Of a stretch of DNA of 64,000 nucleotides, positions 1 through 11,794 are shown piece by piece. Each line of letters opens with the position of its first letter. The first letter of the stretch is position 1. The notes under the pieces were generated by a model. The model was not told where the DNA came from and ran no database searches. It worked only from the letters and a program-made list of their open reading frames with translations. The stretch covers positions 2,976,001 through 3,040,000 of the forward strand of contig JAMXSV010000003.1 in the NCBI GenBank assembly GCA_027559495.1, in the 5' to 3' direction. This DNA comes from Aurifilum marmelostoma. Taxonomy: Eukaryota > Ascomycota > Sordariomycetes > Diaporthales > Cryphonectriaceae. A program made the position numbers and the translations under genes.

Positions 1-408
1 CAACAGTCACAGCACCAGTCACGTGGGAGCGATGAAGATGAGGCTGCCGTTGGTGGTGGTAGTAGTAGTGGTGGAGGTGGAGAAGCGGGAGGGCATGTGG
101 TGGGCCCTCCTGTCGCCGTCGGCGCCGCTGCTCAAGCGGGTGCATCCGCGCCGCGGCTGGGAGAAAAAGAAACTCGTGCTGACAGCGGTGACGGCGGGGC
201 CACCGCGGCAGAGGCGGGCGGCAGCAGGGGGGCGGGAGACCAGGGTGATGACCAGGACCACCAGCACACCGACAAGACGTTTCACAGGTTCTACCACCTG
301 TACAGAAAGGGCGAATTGGAAGAGGACGTCGTCGCCGCGGGAGGCGAGGTTCTTCGCAGCGGCTACGAGCGTGACAATTGGTGGGTCATTGCACGACAAA
401 GGATTTAA
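1..408 (+). CDS. trm9: tRNA wobble-uridine carboxymethyl methyltransferase (Trm9/ALKBH8 type), 3' part only
   Basis: The frame is open from base 1 to the TAA at 406-408, so the gene starts left of the window. The last ~45 residues read FHRFYHLYRKGELEED, then an AAGG turn and SGYERDNWWVI near the end. This resembles the C-terminus of Trm9-family SAM-dependent methyltransferases, which methylate the carboxymethyl group of mcm5U at tRNA position 34 together with Trm112 in the cytosol. The catalytic SAM-binding part lies outside the window. Before the conserved tail sits a ~80-residue Gly/Ser/Ala/Asp-rich low-complexity stretch, which looks like a lineage-specific insertion. The overlapping longer frame on the same strand is a shadow: it only reads the GGT/AGT repeats as poly-valine. 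Family assignment rests on the short tail alone. Confidence 0.72.
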   Translation, partial: QQSQHQSRGSDEDEAAVGGGSSSGGGGEAGGHVVGPPVAVGAAAQAGASAPRLGEKETRADSGDGGATAAEAGGSRGAGDQGDDQDHQHTDKTFHRFYHLYRKGELEEDVVAAGGEVLRSGYERDNWWVIARQRI

Positions 409-2267
409 CTATATTACCATAATCCGGCGGGTAGGAGGACAAGACAAGAAGAATCGGGGCATGGTGTCCGAAACACCGACGAGGGACAGCTCATCTAAAA
501 CTGAATATGATTTTTTTCCTTCTTTGTCTTCCGGGGATTTTCCCAATTTGGAAATTGATGAGTTGTCACCGATGTTTCATAGTGAGACAAGGCGAGGGAC
601 AAGAGGTTTCTCCCCCCCCTCTCTCTATGAAATCCTAGTTAATTTCTTTTCTTTTTCCCCGCGTCTATCAAGCGGTAAACACCCCTCTCCCCCTCCTCCT
701 CTTTTCCCTCCAACAGCCATGACCTGTCGGTCTGTCTTCGTACAACGTTGCAGAGAAAATGAAAGATCCCTAGACTCTGATTCCCCTTGTTGAAACCCAC
801 CTTGAACGCGGCTTGTGCATCCCACCCGCCCTTGACAAGGCCCCTCCCCTCCCCAGTCCAGCCGGTTCGATCCGATCTCATCCCATTCCCTGCTGTTAGA
901 GGAGTTGTTGTTGTTGGTGCGCGCGCGCGCCTGTGGGCCCATGGGTTATGGTTCTCGTCCTCTTGCTTGGCTGTGCGCCGTGGACCCCCTTGTATGTCCC
1001 AAGGAAAATCAAAAAGAGAGAGTACGGGATGGGGGGGGGGGGGGAGTAGGAGACAGGGTGTTCAAGCTGCCGTGTGCCCCAGCACACGGACTCTGTCCCC
1101 GTTGCCAGCGCTATTCATGGTAAGAACGATAGACGAAAGTGGTACCAAAGGACAGCACCAAAAGTGCCTCCTTGCCGCGAATAGAGAGAATACATGAGAC
1201 GACCGACCCATGATGCTGACACACACCCGGAGTATCATGGCACATGCTGCTGTTTTGGCTCTCTTTTCACCTGCCTTCTGAGAGAATGGCTCTGCCGCGA
1301 GGGAGAGGGAGACAACTACACGGAAACAGCAGCAAGCTCGTCGTCGTCTTTTCTCCTGGGCTGTGGTGACAGAGATGCCCAAAAGAAGACAAGAAGATGA
1401 AAAGAGCAAAAAGCCACCTGTGGCGTGATTCAATAGATACAAGTGTTGGACAAAATAGTTATTCTTGTGTTGTTGCTTTGGAGAGAAGAAGAACAAAATT
1501 TCAGACAAGAAACAACCAGACACTCCGGCCCGATGCGTACGTGAATAGTGATGCGCCCGCTTGCTCCAGTCGGTGCAGAGGTCTTAGCATAGCCAGAGAG
1601 TCCGAGATGATAAAAATGATGACAGAAAAAAAATAAAGAATAAAATAAGAATAAAGTCAAGAAAAATTGGTGGGTGTCCACGGAGGTAGGTAGAACGTAC
1701 CCATGGCTCGCCGTCCAGGATTGCATACATGCATGCGCATCCGCAGCATTGCCTTGTATGGTGATCGTGGCCGTGATCCCCCTCCCAGTCAACCCTCCAT
1801 ACCATCTAATCCCAAGTCCACACCATCAGACCTCTTTGCCATCCCGTGTAATGTTCTTGTTTTTTCTTCTTCCCTCCTCTTCACTTTTTCCCCACCACCT
1901 CATGTATCCTGGGTTCCCTCCCTTCTCCTTAAACTATGGCACCAGCCCCCCCCCCAACTCCACCGTTGACCACGCCGATCTCTTTGCTCCCCTGTATGTT
2001 GAAAATGCTCATGTATGTATGTGCCAGAAGTTGTAAACACAAAATAAAGGAAAAATTGGTTGACTGCCTCAGACGTCATCATCATCGTAGTTCGTAGTCG
2101 TCATCGTCTTCTTCTTTGTGATCTCGGATGCCTGCGCCCGCGCCGTGTTGATTTTTTATTTTATTTCTTCTTTCCTCTTCTGCTTCTTCCTCCCTTCCTC
2201 CTTCATCGGGCTCCCTGCAGCAGCAGCAAGAGTTGTGCACACCTGGGCACCACCACCCCGAGAGAGC
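409..2267. other. Intergenic, convergent 3' sides of the Trm9 and Myb genes
   Basis: This stretch holds the downstream regions of two converging genes. It contains pyrimidine-rich blocks, a (GC)n-like patch near 918-930, a run of 14 G at 1031-1044 and about 10 C near 1946-1955. Open frames are short, low in complexity and match nothing I recognise. No RNA gene is seen. Confidence 0.6.
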
Positions 2268-4180
2268 TCAGTGCCTCCTTCTGATGGCCTCTCGGCCAGC
2301 ATCGGGACTGTTCCTCCCTCGTTTCGAGGTGACGCTCCCGTCGGGACTGTAGACCATGCCAGGGCCCGGTAGGGCTGAGGAACGCGGGCTCGCGGTTGCG
2401 CTGGGGCTGGCGCTGATGGCGCCGAGGGAGTAGGCTGGCGTCGAGTAGGGACTGACCCCCGTTGTGAGCTCCGCAACGCCTGGCAGCTGCATCCTGCCGT
2501 CTGGTCCCCGGTCCCTGCCGCTCGGCTGGATTGGCGGGAGGCCGGGACCCGCCGCCGGTGGGCCAGCCTCGTACATGTACTCGGACGGGGGCCCCATGGG
2601 GGGCAGGCTCTCGCGCTTGATCGGATAGGACCCACGGCTGGAGCTCGCCGGCGGCGACAGAGTCGGTCCCGGGATGGCGAGGGGGTGCGGTGGTGCAGGA
2701 TGGGGGATCTGCTGCTGCTGGTGGTGATGATAATGGTGCGGCAGGGTGGCTGCTGCTGGCGCTGCTGCTGTGCCGCGGGGATAGCGGACTTGTGGGTCCC
2801 CCCCCGGGCCACGCTGCCTTGCGAGTGAGAGTGGGAGTGGCCGTGGCCACGTGGCGGCGACGACCTGCTGCTGCTGCCTTCCTGCTGTTGTTGCTGCTGC
2901 TGCTGCTGCGAGTTGCCGGCCAGTGTGAAGGGCACAACGCCTGCCCGAGTCGCCATGTCGTTCTCGCCCAGCTGCCAGTGCATAGCTTCGGCGGCGCGCC
3001 ACGGGATCTGCAGCTCCTCTGCCACCTTGGCCCACATATCCGGCTTGAATCTGTGATTGGGCGCACACATGCGAGTCAGTAATTCTCCGGCGACAAGGAT
3101 TGCAATTGTTGGGCGGCGAAACTCCAGTTACACGATCGTGAATCTCGATGGGGTCTGGTTGGTGGGACCATTCGTGTACGCATCCAGATTGTCCACGAGA
3201 GCATGAGAAATTGGGCATAGGTGCATCGACACTTGTAGACCGGCCTAGCCCTCCGACCCTGCGGGCCCCTGGCCCCTCTCCTCCCCTGTTCTCGCTTCTC
3301 CTACCTCCTCCTCTCTCGCCTCTCCCTTCCCCCCCACCCTCCTCAAGCAAGCCCAGGACGTCGTCAAGGCAGGCTGATGCTCCGAAGCAGATCAAAAGGG
3401 CATAGAATGGGGAAGAATGGTTGGCCGGGCAGTGTGCATGTGTGTGTGTGTGTGTTGGTTGTGATAGACGAGCGCTTACCTCTCGTACAGGCGCGCAAGT
3501 TTGTTCTTGCGCTCCTCGTCCCACTCGCTGCGTCTCTCTAGGTAGTTCTGGTAGTGCAGCCGACAACTAATCGAGCTGCGTCCCGGAAGCCGCTTCGAGA
3601 TGTCCTCCCACTTCATGCCGCTGCCGCGCAGCTCGATGATGAGCGCATCCTCCTCGGGCGACCACTTGCTCTGTTTCTTGGCTGGGCTCTCGCCCGTGTG
3701 CGAAGCTGTGCCTCGCTTTCCTCCTCCGCCAGACTGTGGTCTCGATCCTGGCCCGGGCCCTATCATTGCCGATCCTGGTCCTCCCCTTGGGTCTGCCGCT
3801 GGTACACCAGGGCCTCCTCCTGACGACCCACTCCCTCCCAAGAATGATGATGCCGCCGCCGGCGCATATCCGCCGCCGCCGAAGAACGGGTACGAGCCCG
3901 GCGGAGGGGGTGGCACCGCTGGCATGGCGTACATAGTACCGACCGAGACAGCCGTCGCGGCTACTATCTGCGGGCCGCCGTGGATGGCCGCAGCCGGTGC
4001 CAAACTGGAAGCTGTTGATGCTGGCCTCGAGACGGAAGCGCCGGCGGGGTGTGCTGCTGCTGTGGCTGTGCGAGGTTGCCCAGGAGTAGCTGTGGAGGAG
4101 CTGGCTTGTGGGGGCTGCTTTGGAGGCGAGTCGGGGGACTCATTTGAGTCGGAATCCTTGAGTAGTGACCTGATATCCAC
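2268..4180 (-). CDS. Myb/SANT-domain DNA-binding protein, reading frame broken at a homopolymer
   Basis: Exon 1 runs 4180 to 3480 and starts with MDIRSLLKDSDSNESPDSPP. An N-terminal Pro/Ala/Gly-rich region leads to a first Myb/SANT repeat (SKWSPEEDALIIELRGSG ... WEDISKRLPGRS ... CRLHYQNYLERR). The intron 3479-3051 has GTAAGC and a CACAG acceptor. Exon 2 restores LYERFKPDMWAKVAEEL, a second SANT-like repeat (WRAAEAMHWQLGE). The protein then has a poly-Q patch, His/Ser repeats and a conserved tail (VAELTTGVSPYSTPAYS ... RRRH, stop 2268-2270). The second SANT repeat and the conserved tail lie in different frames. The switch falls near the C8 run at 2798-2805, where one extra C would join them. 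A 47-nt intron at 2864-2818 (GTCGTC..AAG) is a weaker explanation. Expected role: nuclear transcription factor of a mould-specific Myb family; target genes are unknown. Confidence 0.85.
2798..2805. other. C8 homopolymer at the frame break of the Myb gene
   Basis: Upstream residues (GSVARGG on the minus strand) and downstream residues (DPQVRYPRG) are in different frames on either side of this run. A nine-base run would keep one frame. It is either a base-call deletion or a genuine frameshift allele. Confidence 0.55.
3051..3479 (-). other. Intron of the Myb gene
   Basis: The minus strand reads GAGAG|GTAAGC at the donor and AATCACAG|ATTCAAG at the acceptor. Joining them gives an uninterrupted LARLYERFKPDMWAK reading. 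At 429 nt it is long for this window, where most introns are 64-264 nt. Confidence 0.85.
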
Positions 4181-6692
4181 GGTGGATGCTGTCTGTGTCC
4201 TTTCTTCGCCTTAAGAGCGGTGGCTGTTCATCGAAACGGTAAAGGCTACGTGCGTGGGACGCTGGTCTTGGTTTGGTTCCTGTCGTCTCGGTCCTTCGTA
4301 CTGCTCTGCGCTGCTCTCGTCCCGCTTCCACCTGTTCCTTGCCCTGGGAGGAGTAACAAGTCGAGATGTCGAGTCGCGAGGGGAGTAGGGAGGGGGAAAC
4401 TTTGTAAGAAGATAGTCTGTATTCCCCGTCGAGGTTCCTTCAAGATTTGGTACAGATAGTGTGCTGAAGGTCGACAGTAGCCACACCGGCTTGTGTGGAC
4501 AGACCACCTCACACGAGATGTCTTTGCTGTACCGTTGGGGGACTTTTTTTTTTCTTTCTTTTTTTCCCTTGTTGGGGGGTCTGTTGTTGTTAGGCCGATG
4601 AACGACAATACTTGCTCCCTTTAGTGATGATCGAGGCGTTGCAGGTTTCTTCTCCCCCGTGATGAAGGGTTTTCGATCGTTCCATAGACTTGGTGTTTCG
4701 TATGTTTCTTGTTCTTCGTCACAATTCTGCGAAGTGTAGAGCCGTAACAAAAAAGGCCTTCTTAGGTCAGTTGCGGAAAATAAAAGAGCATGAAGAAAAA
4801 AAACCCAGAGCTTCGAGGCTGACGTTCTCGAACCCGCAGGGGCTGACCGGAAGGATTGAGGTGACTATTCTAGGTTGCAGGGTGGCTTGTAGGTTCTCTC
4901 GTCAGAGATATAAGGCGTGGGTCGTTTCTGGCAAGGTCGAGGGCCGTGATCTGATTGGAGCCACCTTGACCGATTGTGACCAGGATAAGATGAATACCTG
5001 ACGAGACCCAAAAAAGAAAAAGAAAAAAACAAACAATAGGAATGGCCAGGGAATGTACAATAAGAAGGAGGGGGGGGGTGGGCGGCCAGGTCTCGGGAGC
5101 CAGGGGGGTCAGGATCACGGAGTCGCGACACGACAGCCCCAGAGCGGGTGAATACGTCAGTTGCGAAGTAGGTTTGTCAGAATTTTCCCCTTCACCGCAA
5201 GGTAAGATGGTCGCCCGTGTGGTGATCGTCGTCGTCGTCTTCTCCCGAGGGGTCACGTAGCCCGCGTAGTGGGCGAGCTCGACAGGGAAGAAGCCGGACT
5301 AGCTGCGGGAAGATGCGCCTGCAGGCAGATAGATAATAGAAAGAAGAGAAGAAAGGGAACAAGAGGGCTCGAGGATGAGCAGGCGATCTAGAACGTGGAT
5401 CCGTCAGTCTGAGAGGCTGGGCCCATAAACCGAAATCCAGATCTGGGAAGTCTGATTCTCTGCTTTAAGGCGAGGACGCCTCAGCGTGAGGAATCAGGGT
5501 AACTATGGTACTGGTACCGCGAAATAGGTTGTGAAGAAGCAAGAAGAGGTCACAAGCTACTATAGTAGACATGTACAAAAGCGAGGCATGGACTGGGGGT
5601 GGGGGGTGTCTCGAAGAAGAGGGTGTGCGCTCAGCCTTTTTTTTTTTTTTTTTTTATTGCTCACTCTTTGGGTGGATCCCTAGGACAGGAAGAAGCTGCC
5701 CGAGAGGACGATGCTATGTCAGTAACAGGCGACCTGCGACATCCTGGGGGACCCGATTTAACTGTTAAGGCGTGGGTCTACTATATCAGGGCGAGCATCT
5801 CTAATATAGGGCAGGGCGGATCTGGTAGAGGTCGTGGCCCACCTGTGGTCCAAGCTGTACCATAGTACAGTACATAATATGTACCGTACAAATGGCCGGC
5901 AGTAAGGACAGGACGGTGGGCCGTCTCCAGTGTTGTGTGGCGACGCATTAGCTGGACGAACCGCAGGGGACGAAAAAGAAAGAGACAGAGGGTGGGTGTG
6001 GGGGGGGGGGGGAAAGGACGTACCAAGTCGCTGTACATTACTCGGAAACAACGTCAGAAGAAGCAAGTATAGCTCATAGTATGTAAGAAGGGGGAACAAG
6101 GTGACGGTTACTTGGTCCAGTCTCGTGATGCCGCACCCTGATCGCTGGCCTGGGATTTTCCCATGATGGGGGTGGCCACAAGGAACCCCCCTGGTGCGCG
6201 GCGTTGAGCGCCCAAGAGGTGGTCGTTGTTGGTGTGAGAGCTATCAACTAGGGCCTGGTGACATGGCCACGAATTCATGCATGAGCTTGTGTCTATAGCT
6301 CTGACCCTGACCCCCTTGTCGAGGCTCTCTCTTTCCCTTTCCCTCTCATATGAGTGAATAACCATCCAACCATGCCCACCCCCTCCCCGCCAGCCCTCTC
6401 TTTGGGCCTAAACTGAGGATCATCAGCCCATCTCAACATTAGTCAGTGGCGCAGAAAGGGCCCAGTGCCCATCCTTTTCGGAGGACTGTTAATCGTTGGA
6501 AGCGAGATGGCACTGCAAGAGACGCGGGTGAGCAGGCCGCCGTGCATTTTGGGCCATGACACCGCCAGAACGGTTGGCTCAGGAGAAAGCCTGGCAATTT
6601 GGCAATTGTGGCCAAGAAGATGCCCGACAAGGCCGATTTCACCCGCAGGACGGCTCACTTCCCGTCAGGCAGCAGTGGCGGTAAGGACAAGC

Positions 6693-6734
6693 TGTAGTAG
6701 TAGTGGCAGTAGTAGTAGTAGTAGTAGTAGTAGC
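6693..6734 (+). repeat. (GTA)n microsatellite
   Basis: An interrupted GTA/TAG trinucleotide array of about 13 units lies in the divergent spacer. It is not part of a recognisable coding sequence. Confidence 0.9.
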
Positions 6735-9700
6735 ATTGGGCTGACCCTTCTATTTTGGCGTCTGGCCGCTGATGACCGCTTGTGAAAGGCAGGATCATAC
6801 GAGTTGTTCGCTGCCTAGTATCCGCCGAGACCGGAGCGGGTGTGAGCGTAGAGCGAACATTACTCGTAATGTAGCTTAGCACATTGGGTGGGAGTGAAGG
6901 CGTCGAGAGAAGGTGTTTGGGGGGGGGAGGGGGGAGGGCGGCTCTGGAAGCCAGACAGCCCTTGGAAATGGTGTGTAAACAACAATCCTTGGCCTCTCTG
7001 AACATGTTCGTTCAGGAAGAGCTGAGCCTAGCCACTTCAGGAACTGCGTCGACTGTCTTGTGGCGCTGGACCCATACCGCTGCCTGGTCGATTTGTCGTC
7101 TGGGAAATATCGAGAATTTTTCTCTTTTGGCACCACCACGCAAACCCCCATGCGGCCATGCAATTGTTGTTAGTCAGACGCTTCGGGTATTGTGGCGGCT
7201 TTCGCGAGCCGACGAGTTGGGTCCGCAAGATGGTCCTAATTTTGACCGTCGGAGAATAGGCCACTGGGATCTTGGACCGACCTCAAATCACTCCTGTCGC
7301 GACCACGTTTCGCGCTCAGGATCCCGCATTTGGCTCTCTTCACTTGCCCCTCTGGCCCCTCTGAGCCCCTCGCTGGGCGCACAAATGATCGATCGGATAA
7401 AGCTACGCCTGGTGGGCCTTCCTGTTCTTCTTGTCCTTGGCTCTCTCGGTGGCTTGCTCTAGGTCATCAGGGCTAGCCTGCCGCAGCCAATCTCGAGCCT
7501 GAGCATTAGAGCTTTAGTGGTGTCCTCATGCGAACGTGCACGATCAATTGTCGGTGGGGGCGCCGTCTGAAGCCCTCTGGGTCCGTGGAGTGTCGTCGCA
7601 GTTTGGGTCGGCGAGCGGAAAGGTCGCTAAGGTTGGGCCCGGGACGTTAGAGACCAGTCTGTGCGCGGCGGGATGTTCCTTGGTTAGCCCATTGCAGTTG
7701 TACAGTACACCTACCCAACTTTCCACTGATCCATTTTCTTTGTTGATTGTTAAAGTACAAGGCTCAGCATGATTGTTCATTGCGATGATCTTCGTCCCCA
7801 CTTTCTCTCTACGCCCTGGGCTAGATCTCGCGAATCCTCTCACTGGCGATTTCATTCTCTTCCTCCCTCACTCAATGACACTGGGCTCTTTGCGTTGCTA
7901 CCGTAGGCGATGTAGCCAGTGGTGGGTGCGTGCGTACAAGTCTAGCGTGAAGAATGGCCATCATCCAGTGTGGAGAGGCCTTGGAGCCCAAAGCATGAAG
8001 AATGCAGACCAGGCTCCTGGGAGGGGCATCCCGGGTATCCAAGCTCTAGCTCGTAAACCGGTAGAAGGGGTTGAATTGGCGGTCAGCTTGCGTGCCCGCA
8101 GCCACCCATTCATTGCCTTGAATCAGGGCCAAGGCCAAGAAATGTTCAAATGGTTTGGTGTGTGCCAGACCCAGGTAACTCCCGGGCTCTCGGTCGAGCG
8201 CTGCTGTGACCATGCATGGCCTGGGTGCTGATCGACCAAATGCTGTGCGTGATCCGGATCTGATTGTTAGGCGCGACCTTTATCTTTCCCACGAACCACG
8301 ATCTTCGACTTTCCTTTGTTGGCGCCCCATCAACATGGGTCCTGCGGTTCGGTACGAAAGAGGTATCAGCCGCTGCGCAACATGGCTGGCTGGCTGGCGG
8401 ACTGCTGGCCGGAAAGGGCTTGTGATTCTGGTGAATCTTGTGATCGCCCGAAACACTGCCCTTTGAAGACGCGGAGGAGGGTAAGCCCTTCTGGGAGATA
8501 CTGACAGCACAGCAGGGTATTGATTTTCCTCGGCTCTCCTGCCCAGGTTGGGCAAGAAGTCAGGCCCTCTTGTCAACTTTACCACCTCATTCGTCTTGAT
8601 CCCCCAGCGAGCTGATCGTTAGCAGGAGATTGGGCTGTCTGGAACGCAGCCGTATTGGGTCTGCTCTGGTCGTGTGAGGGGGGTCCGGCAAGGGGCGACC
8701 CTGCACACACTCTTGGGCGCTACACGTTACGGGGGGATTGCGCTGTCAGGTTTCATAATGCACAATGCCGCTCCTGCAAGATGACCGTCACTACGCGGTA
8801 TAATGTCATGCATGGTGATGAGATAGTCCCGACGGGCTGTTGCTGCCCAAGCAGCATTGTTTGTGGTAGCGCGTCGTGTGCTTTCTGTGGTCCTGCGGCT
8901 TACTCTTGTTTGCTGGCTCCATCTGCGAGGCATCGAAGTCGAAAGGATCCACATCGGGTTGGAGCTGGTAGTTTAGCTCTCTAGATTCTTTGACGCCGGG
9001 CATGCGTAAGCGCAGACCAGGCAGACAAGGTGCGGTTCAGGTCTGTATTGTTGCACTCACGATGTGGCACCGCGAAAAGGCTCATTCCAGGCGTGTTTGG
9101 GGCCGCCCAGACGTGGGTGGAAAAAACAGGCAGGCCCTTGAGTCAAGTGAGGGATTCCTCATGTATGTGATGATATTGCCGGCCGGCCGCCTTGGCGCCC
9201 GAGTCCACTGAAGTGGATGCGTGGCAGGACTAGCGACAGCTGTCGTGCATTTGTCGCTAGAGAGACCCTGGGACGGGGGCGAGATTGCCCCGTAGCGAGC
9301 CGAACATGGAGATGCGATGAGCTCTTCGGCGGATAGGACTGCCCAGGCTCTACATCAGGGTCCAGGCCCTGGTCTGTCCTCCTGCATTAACTCCAGCAAG
9401 TACTGTAAGCTGAATGAAGGAGCAGATCTCGAGGCGACGCACTCGAGATGCGGCAGTGTATGCCCAGAGCGCCTAGGCAGCGAGTTCTCGAGCGGAGGGC
9501 TCGCAAAGGGAGTATTCTTAGACCCGAGCGCACCATGCCTTGCCATGCACGTTGAAGGAGTCGCAGGCCCCGGGATGGTCAGATACAGAGGAATGCCCTC
9601 AGCCGCAGGAAAAGCCTCGTCCTAGTTCTCATCATCAGTGACGTTGTGCCCCGGCAGCGACCGCACCTTAAACTAGCGTCCCCGCTGGATTGGGCCACGG

Positions 9701-11707
9701 CCTACACCTACACCCCTGCCGTGGGTCCTGACCCAAGCTCCAAGGGAAATAAAAGAGGTGAACTGGCGGTACGTCTTAGCTCGGGCCATGTACATGCCGG
9801 ATCCTCGCAGCCATGTCTTGGGCGTTGAGTTTCGTGTGAACCCAACAAGGCGGTGAACACAAGCATCAGGACCAAGAGGTCTGCAGCAAGGATGACTTGG
9901 CTTATATCTGGCCCGAAAAGACTGCAGTGGCTGGCGATGCGGGTGAATAGTTGACATGCAGTGCGCTGCCGAGAAGGGTATCGCCTCCTAGACATTCGAC
10001 GAGCAGTAAGGTCCCCAAAAGGGAGGCAGCTGGCCGGAATCCAATCTCGCCACGAGGATCTTTTGTGCGTTGACGATAGGCGCAGGGTTCGGATGGCACG
10101 AGACCACAGTGCCCTTCAGACCCGCCAGGCCGTAGAGGTCTGGACGCGGGCCCGAGCTGAGCTGGCGCGAGAGGTGCGAGGAGGCGAGATGAACCTGTCT
10201 AGACCGGCGCTCGAAACCCAGCCGATGGATCGGGTGAGCAGCCAACACAATCAATTGTGTACATGGCAGCCGTGGTAGGTGCGTTCCGACTGGTCCAGGC
10301 AGCCGGTCAGATGTCATGCAGCGGGCCTTTGCGTCGTGTCTTGATGTCCTTCTTGGGCCTGTTCCGGTTGTCAGTAGCTTCAGCTCTCAGGGTGCCAACA
10401 ACATGGCGGCACATGTGAGGTGCGGCTGCAGTGTGCCGCGGCATGCCTTAGCTCCTGTGCTGCTCCCATGGGCCGGAAGCCGGGATCTGGTCCTGGGATG
10501 GATGTGATGGGTAGCATCGCAGGACGGAGGCTCAGGCTGATCCCACCGTGATCTGTTTCTCGAGGCGCCGGGAGGACCAGTGAAACCATGGGGGGGAGAA
10601 GCGTCCAGCCAGGGCAGAGAGACAAATAGGATATGCGGCCAGGGGTCGGGACCAGGGTGGAGGGTGCGGGGGCCAGGAGCCCGGGGCCAGGAGCACGCGA
10701 AATCTGAGGTGTGACAGCATGACGATGTCGTGTCCCGCCGAGGCGGCGTGAGGACGACCAGATTAAAGGGGAACGCAGACGGGCACCGGCGAATAGGTGA
10801 ATTGGCATTGTCGGTGTCGCCAAGCTTGTTTTTCGTTCGAACGTTGCAGCTTGAGCCGCAAAGTTCCGCTAGACCAAGACAGTCCCACCTTGAAAACCGT
10901 TGACGAGAAGAGACGGCACGGAGACCAGGCCGCGGTTCCAAGTGGTGCCAGCCAAGCAGCAAAAGAAGCTTCAGTAGCAGCCCTGACGGCTGGGCTCGGA
11001 GATGTCTGGGTGGATGCAGCAGCAGCGCCCACTGATGGAGGCGGTATGGAATCGTCTGAGCTTCCTGAAGAGGCCATCAACTCGGGAGGATGGGCTGCGC
11101 GGTACGTGGACGATGCTAAAGACGTGTATCTCTTGTCTGCTGCCTGGGACCGTGGACAATCAACAAGGACAAGGACGTTCTTGGCAGATGCATGACCGCA
11201 ATCTGGAGAGCTTATCGATGCAGATGGGAGGGATGAGTTGGGCAACACTGGTGGGCGTTGGCGAGATGGACGAATTAACCCAAGGTCGTGCAATTGTTTG
11301 GACTAGGTTGTTGCCCCGATAGGCGAGGTCGCACCTACTACACGAAATAACTACTCAACACCAATGAAGGTATGGATTTTGATTGCCATGTTGTGTATCT
11401 GAAAATGGGAAGGAGAGAGGGACAGTAAGAGAAGTTGCTGTAGACAAAGTAGGCAGGGGCAGGAGAGGCTAGGCGCCACACACGGAAAAGTCATTAGTCA
11501 GTAATTCACCGTGGCTCGGCTGGCGGGTGTTGTGGCTGGTGGCTGCGCTGTGTGTCACCGCCCACCCGAATGGCAGCAAGTGGGAAGAAGGCCTGGCAAT
11601 TTCCCCTGCCTGCAAGTGGGTACGACCTTGGATTCTGAATGACCTCAACCGTAGCGCAATCTCGAGCCTTGCTCCAAATTTACTACTGCACTCGTCTTGA
11701 CAGCAAG

Positions 11708-11708
11708 C

Positions 11709-11741
<33 letters not shown>

Positions 11742-11742
11742 G
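11708..11742 (+). repeat. (CAGA)n tetranucleotide array in the cofactor B leader
   Basis: About eight CAGA/GACA units lie ~55 nt upstream of the chosen ATG of the tubulin cofactor gene. They are in frame with that ATG and with an upstream ATG at 11639, so they would encode a Gln-Thr-Asp-Arg repeat if translated. Confidence 0.9.
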
Positions 11743-11794
11743 GCATCCTCTTCCCGCTGCTCAGAACGGCACTAACCATCATCAAGCCTCGATC

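Larger units (their letters stand above)
4181..11794. other. 7.6-kb divergent spacer between the Myb and cofactor B genes
   Basis: No conserved protein is visible in six frames. The left part (4.2-6.4 kb) holds poly-T/poly-A and G runs (for example 13 G at 6000-6012) and several TACTGTAC/GGTACC-like microrepeats (5505-5520, 5855-5890). The part from 7 to 11.3 kb is GC-balanced, without long homopolymers, and carries short spurious frames on both strands. It may contain the long 5' leaders of the two flanking genes or a non-coding transcript, but nothing in the sequence proves this. Confidence 0.5.

Noticed and set aside
23..793. Long plus-strand frame starting with poly-valine
   Set aside because: It overlaps the Trm9-like frame, translates trinucleotide repeats, and has no similarity; the conserved HLYRKGELEED tail is in the other frame.
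841..890. GGTTCGATCC, like a tRNA B box
   Set aside because: The flanks cannot form a T-stem and no A box or acceptor stem is present.
10797..11195. 132-aa plus-strand frame with some protein-like composition
   Set aside because: No domain, an antisense frame equally long, no clear start context or splice partners; left as unsupported.
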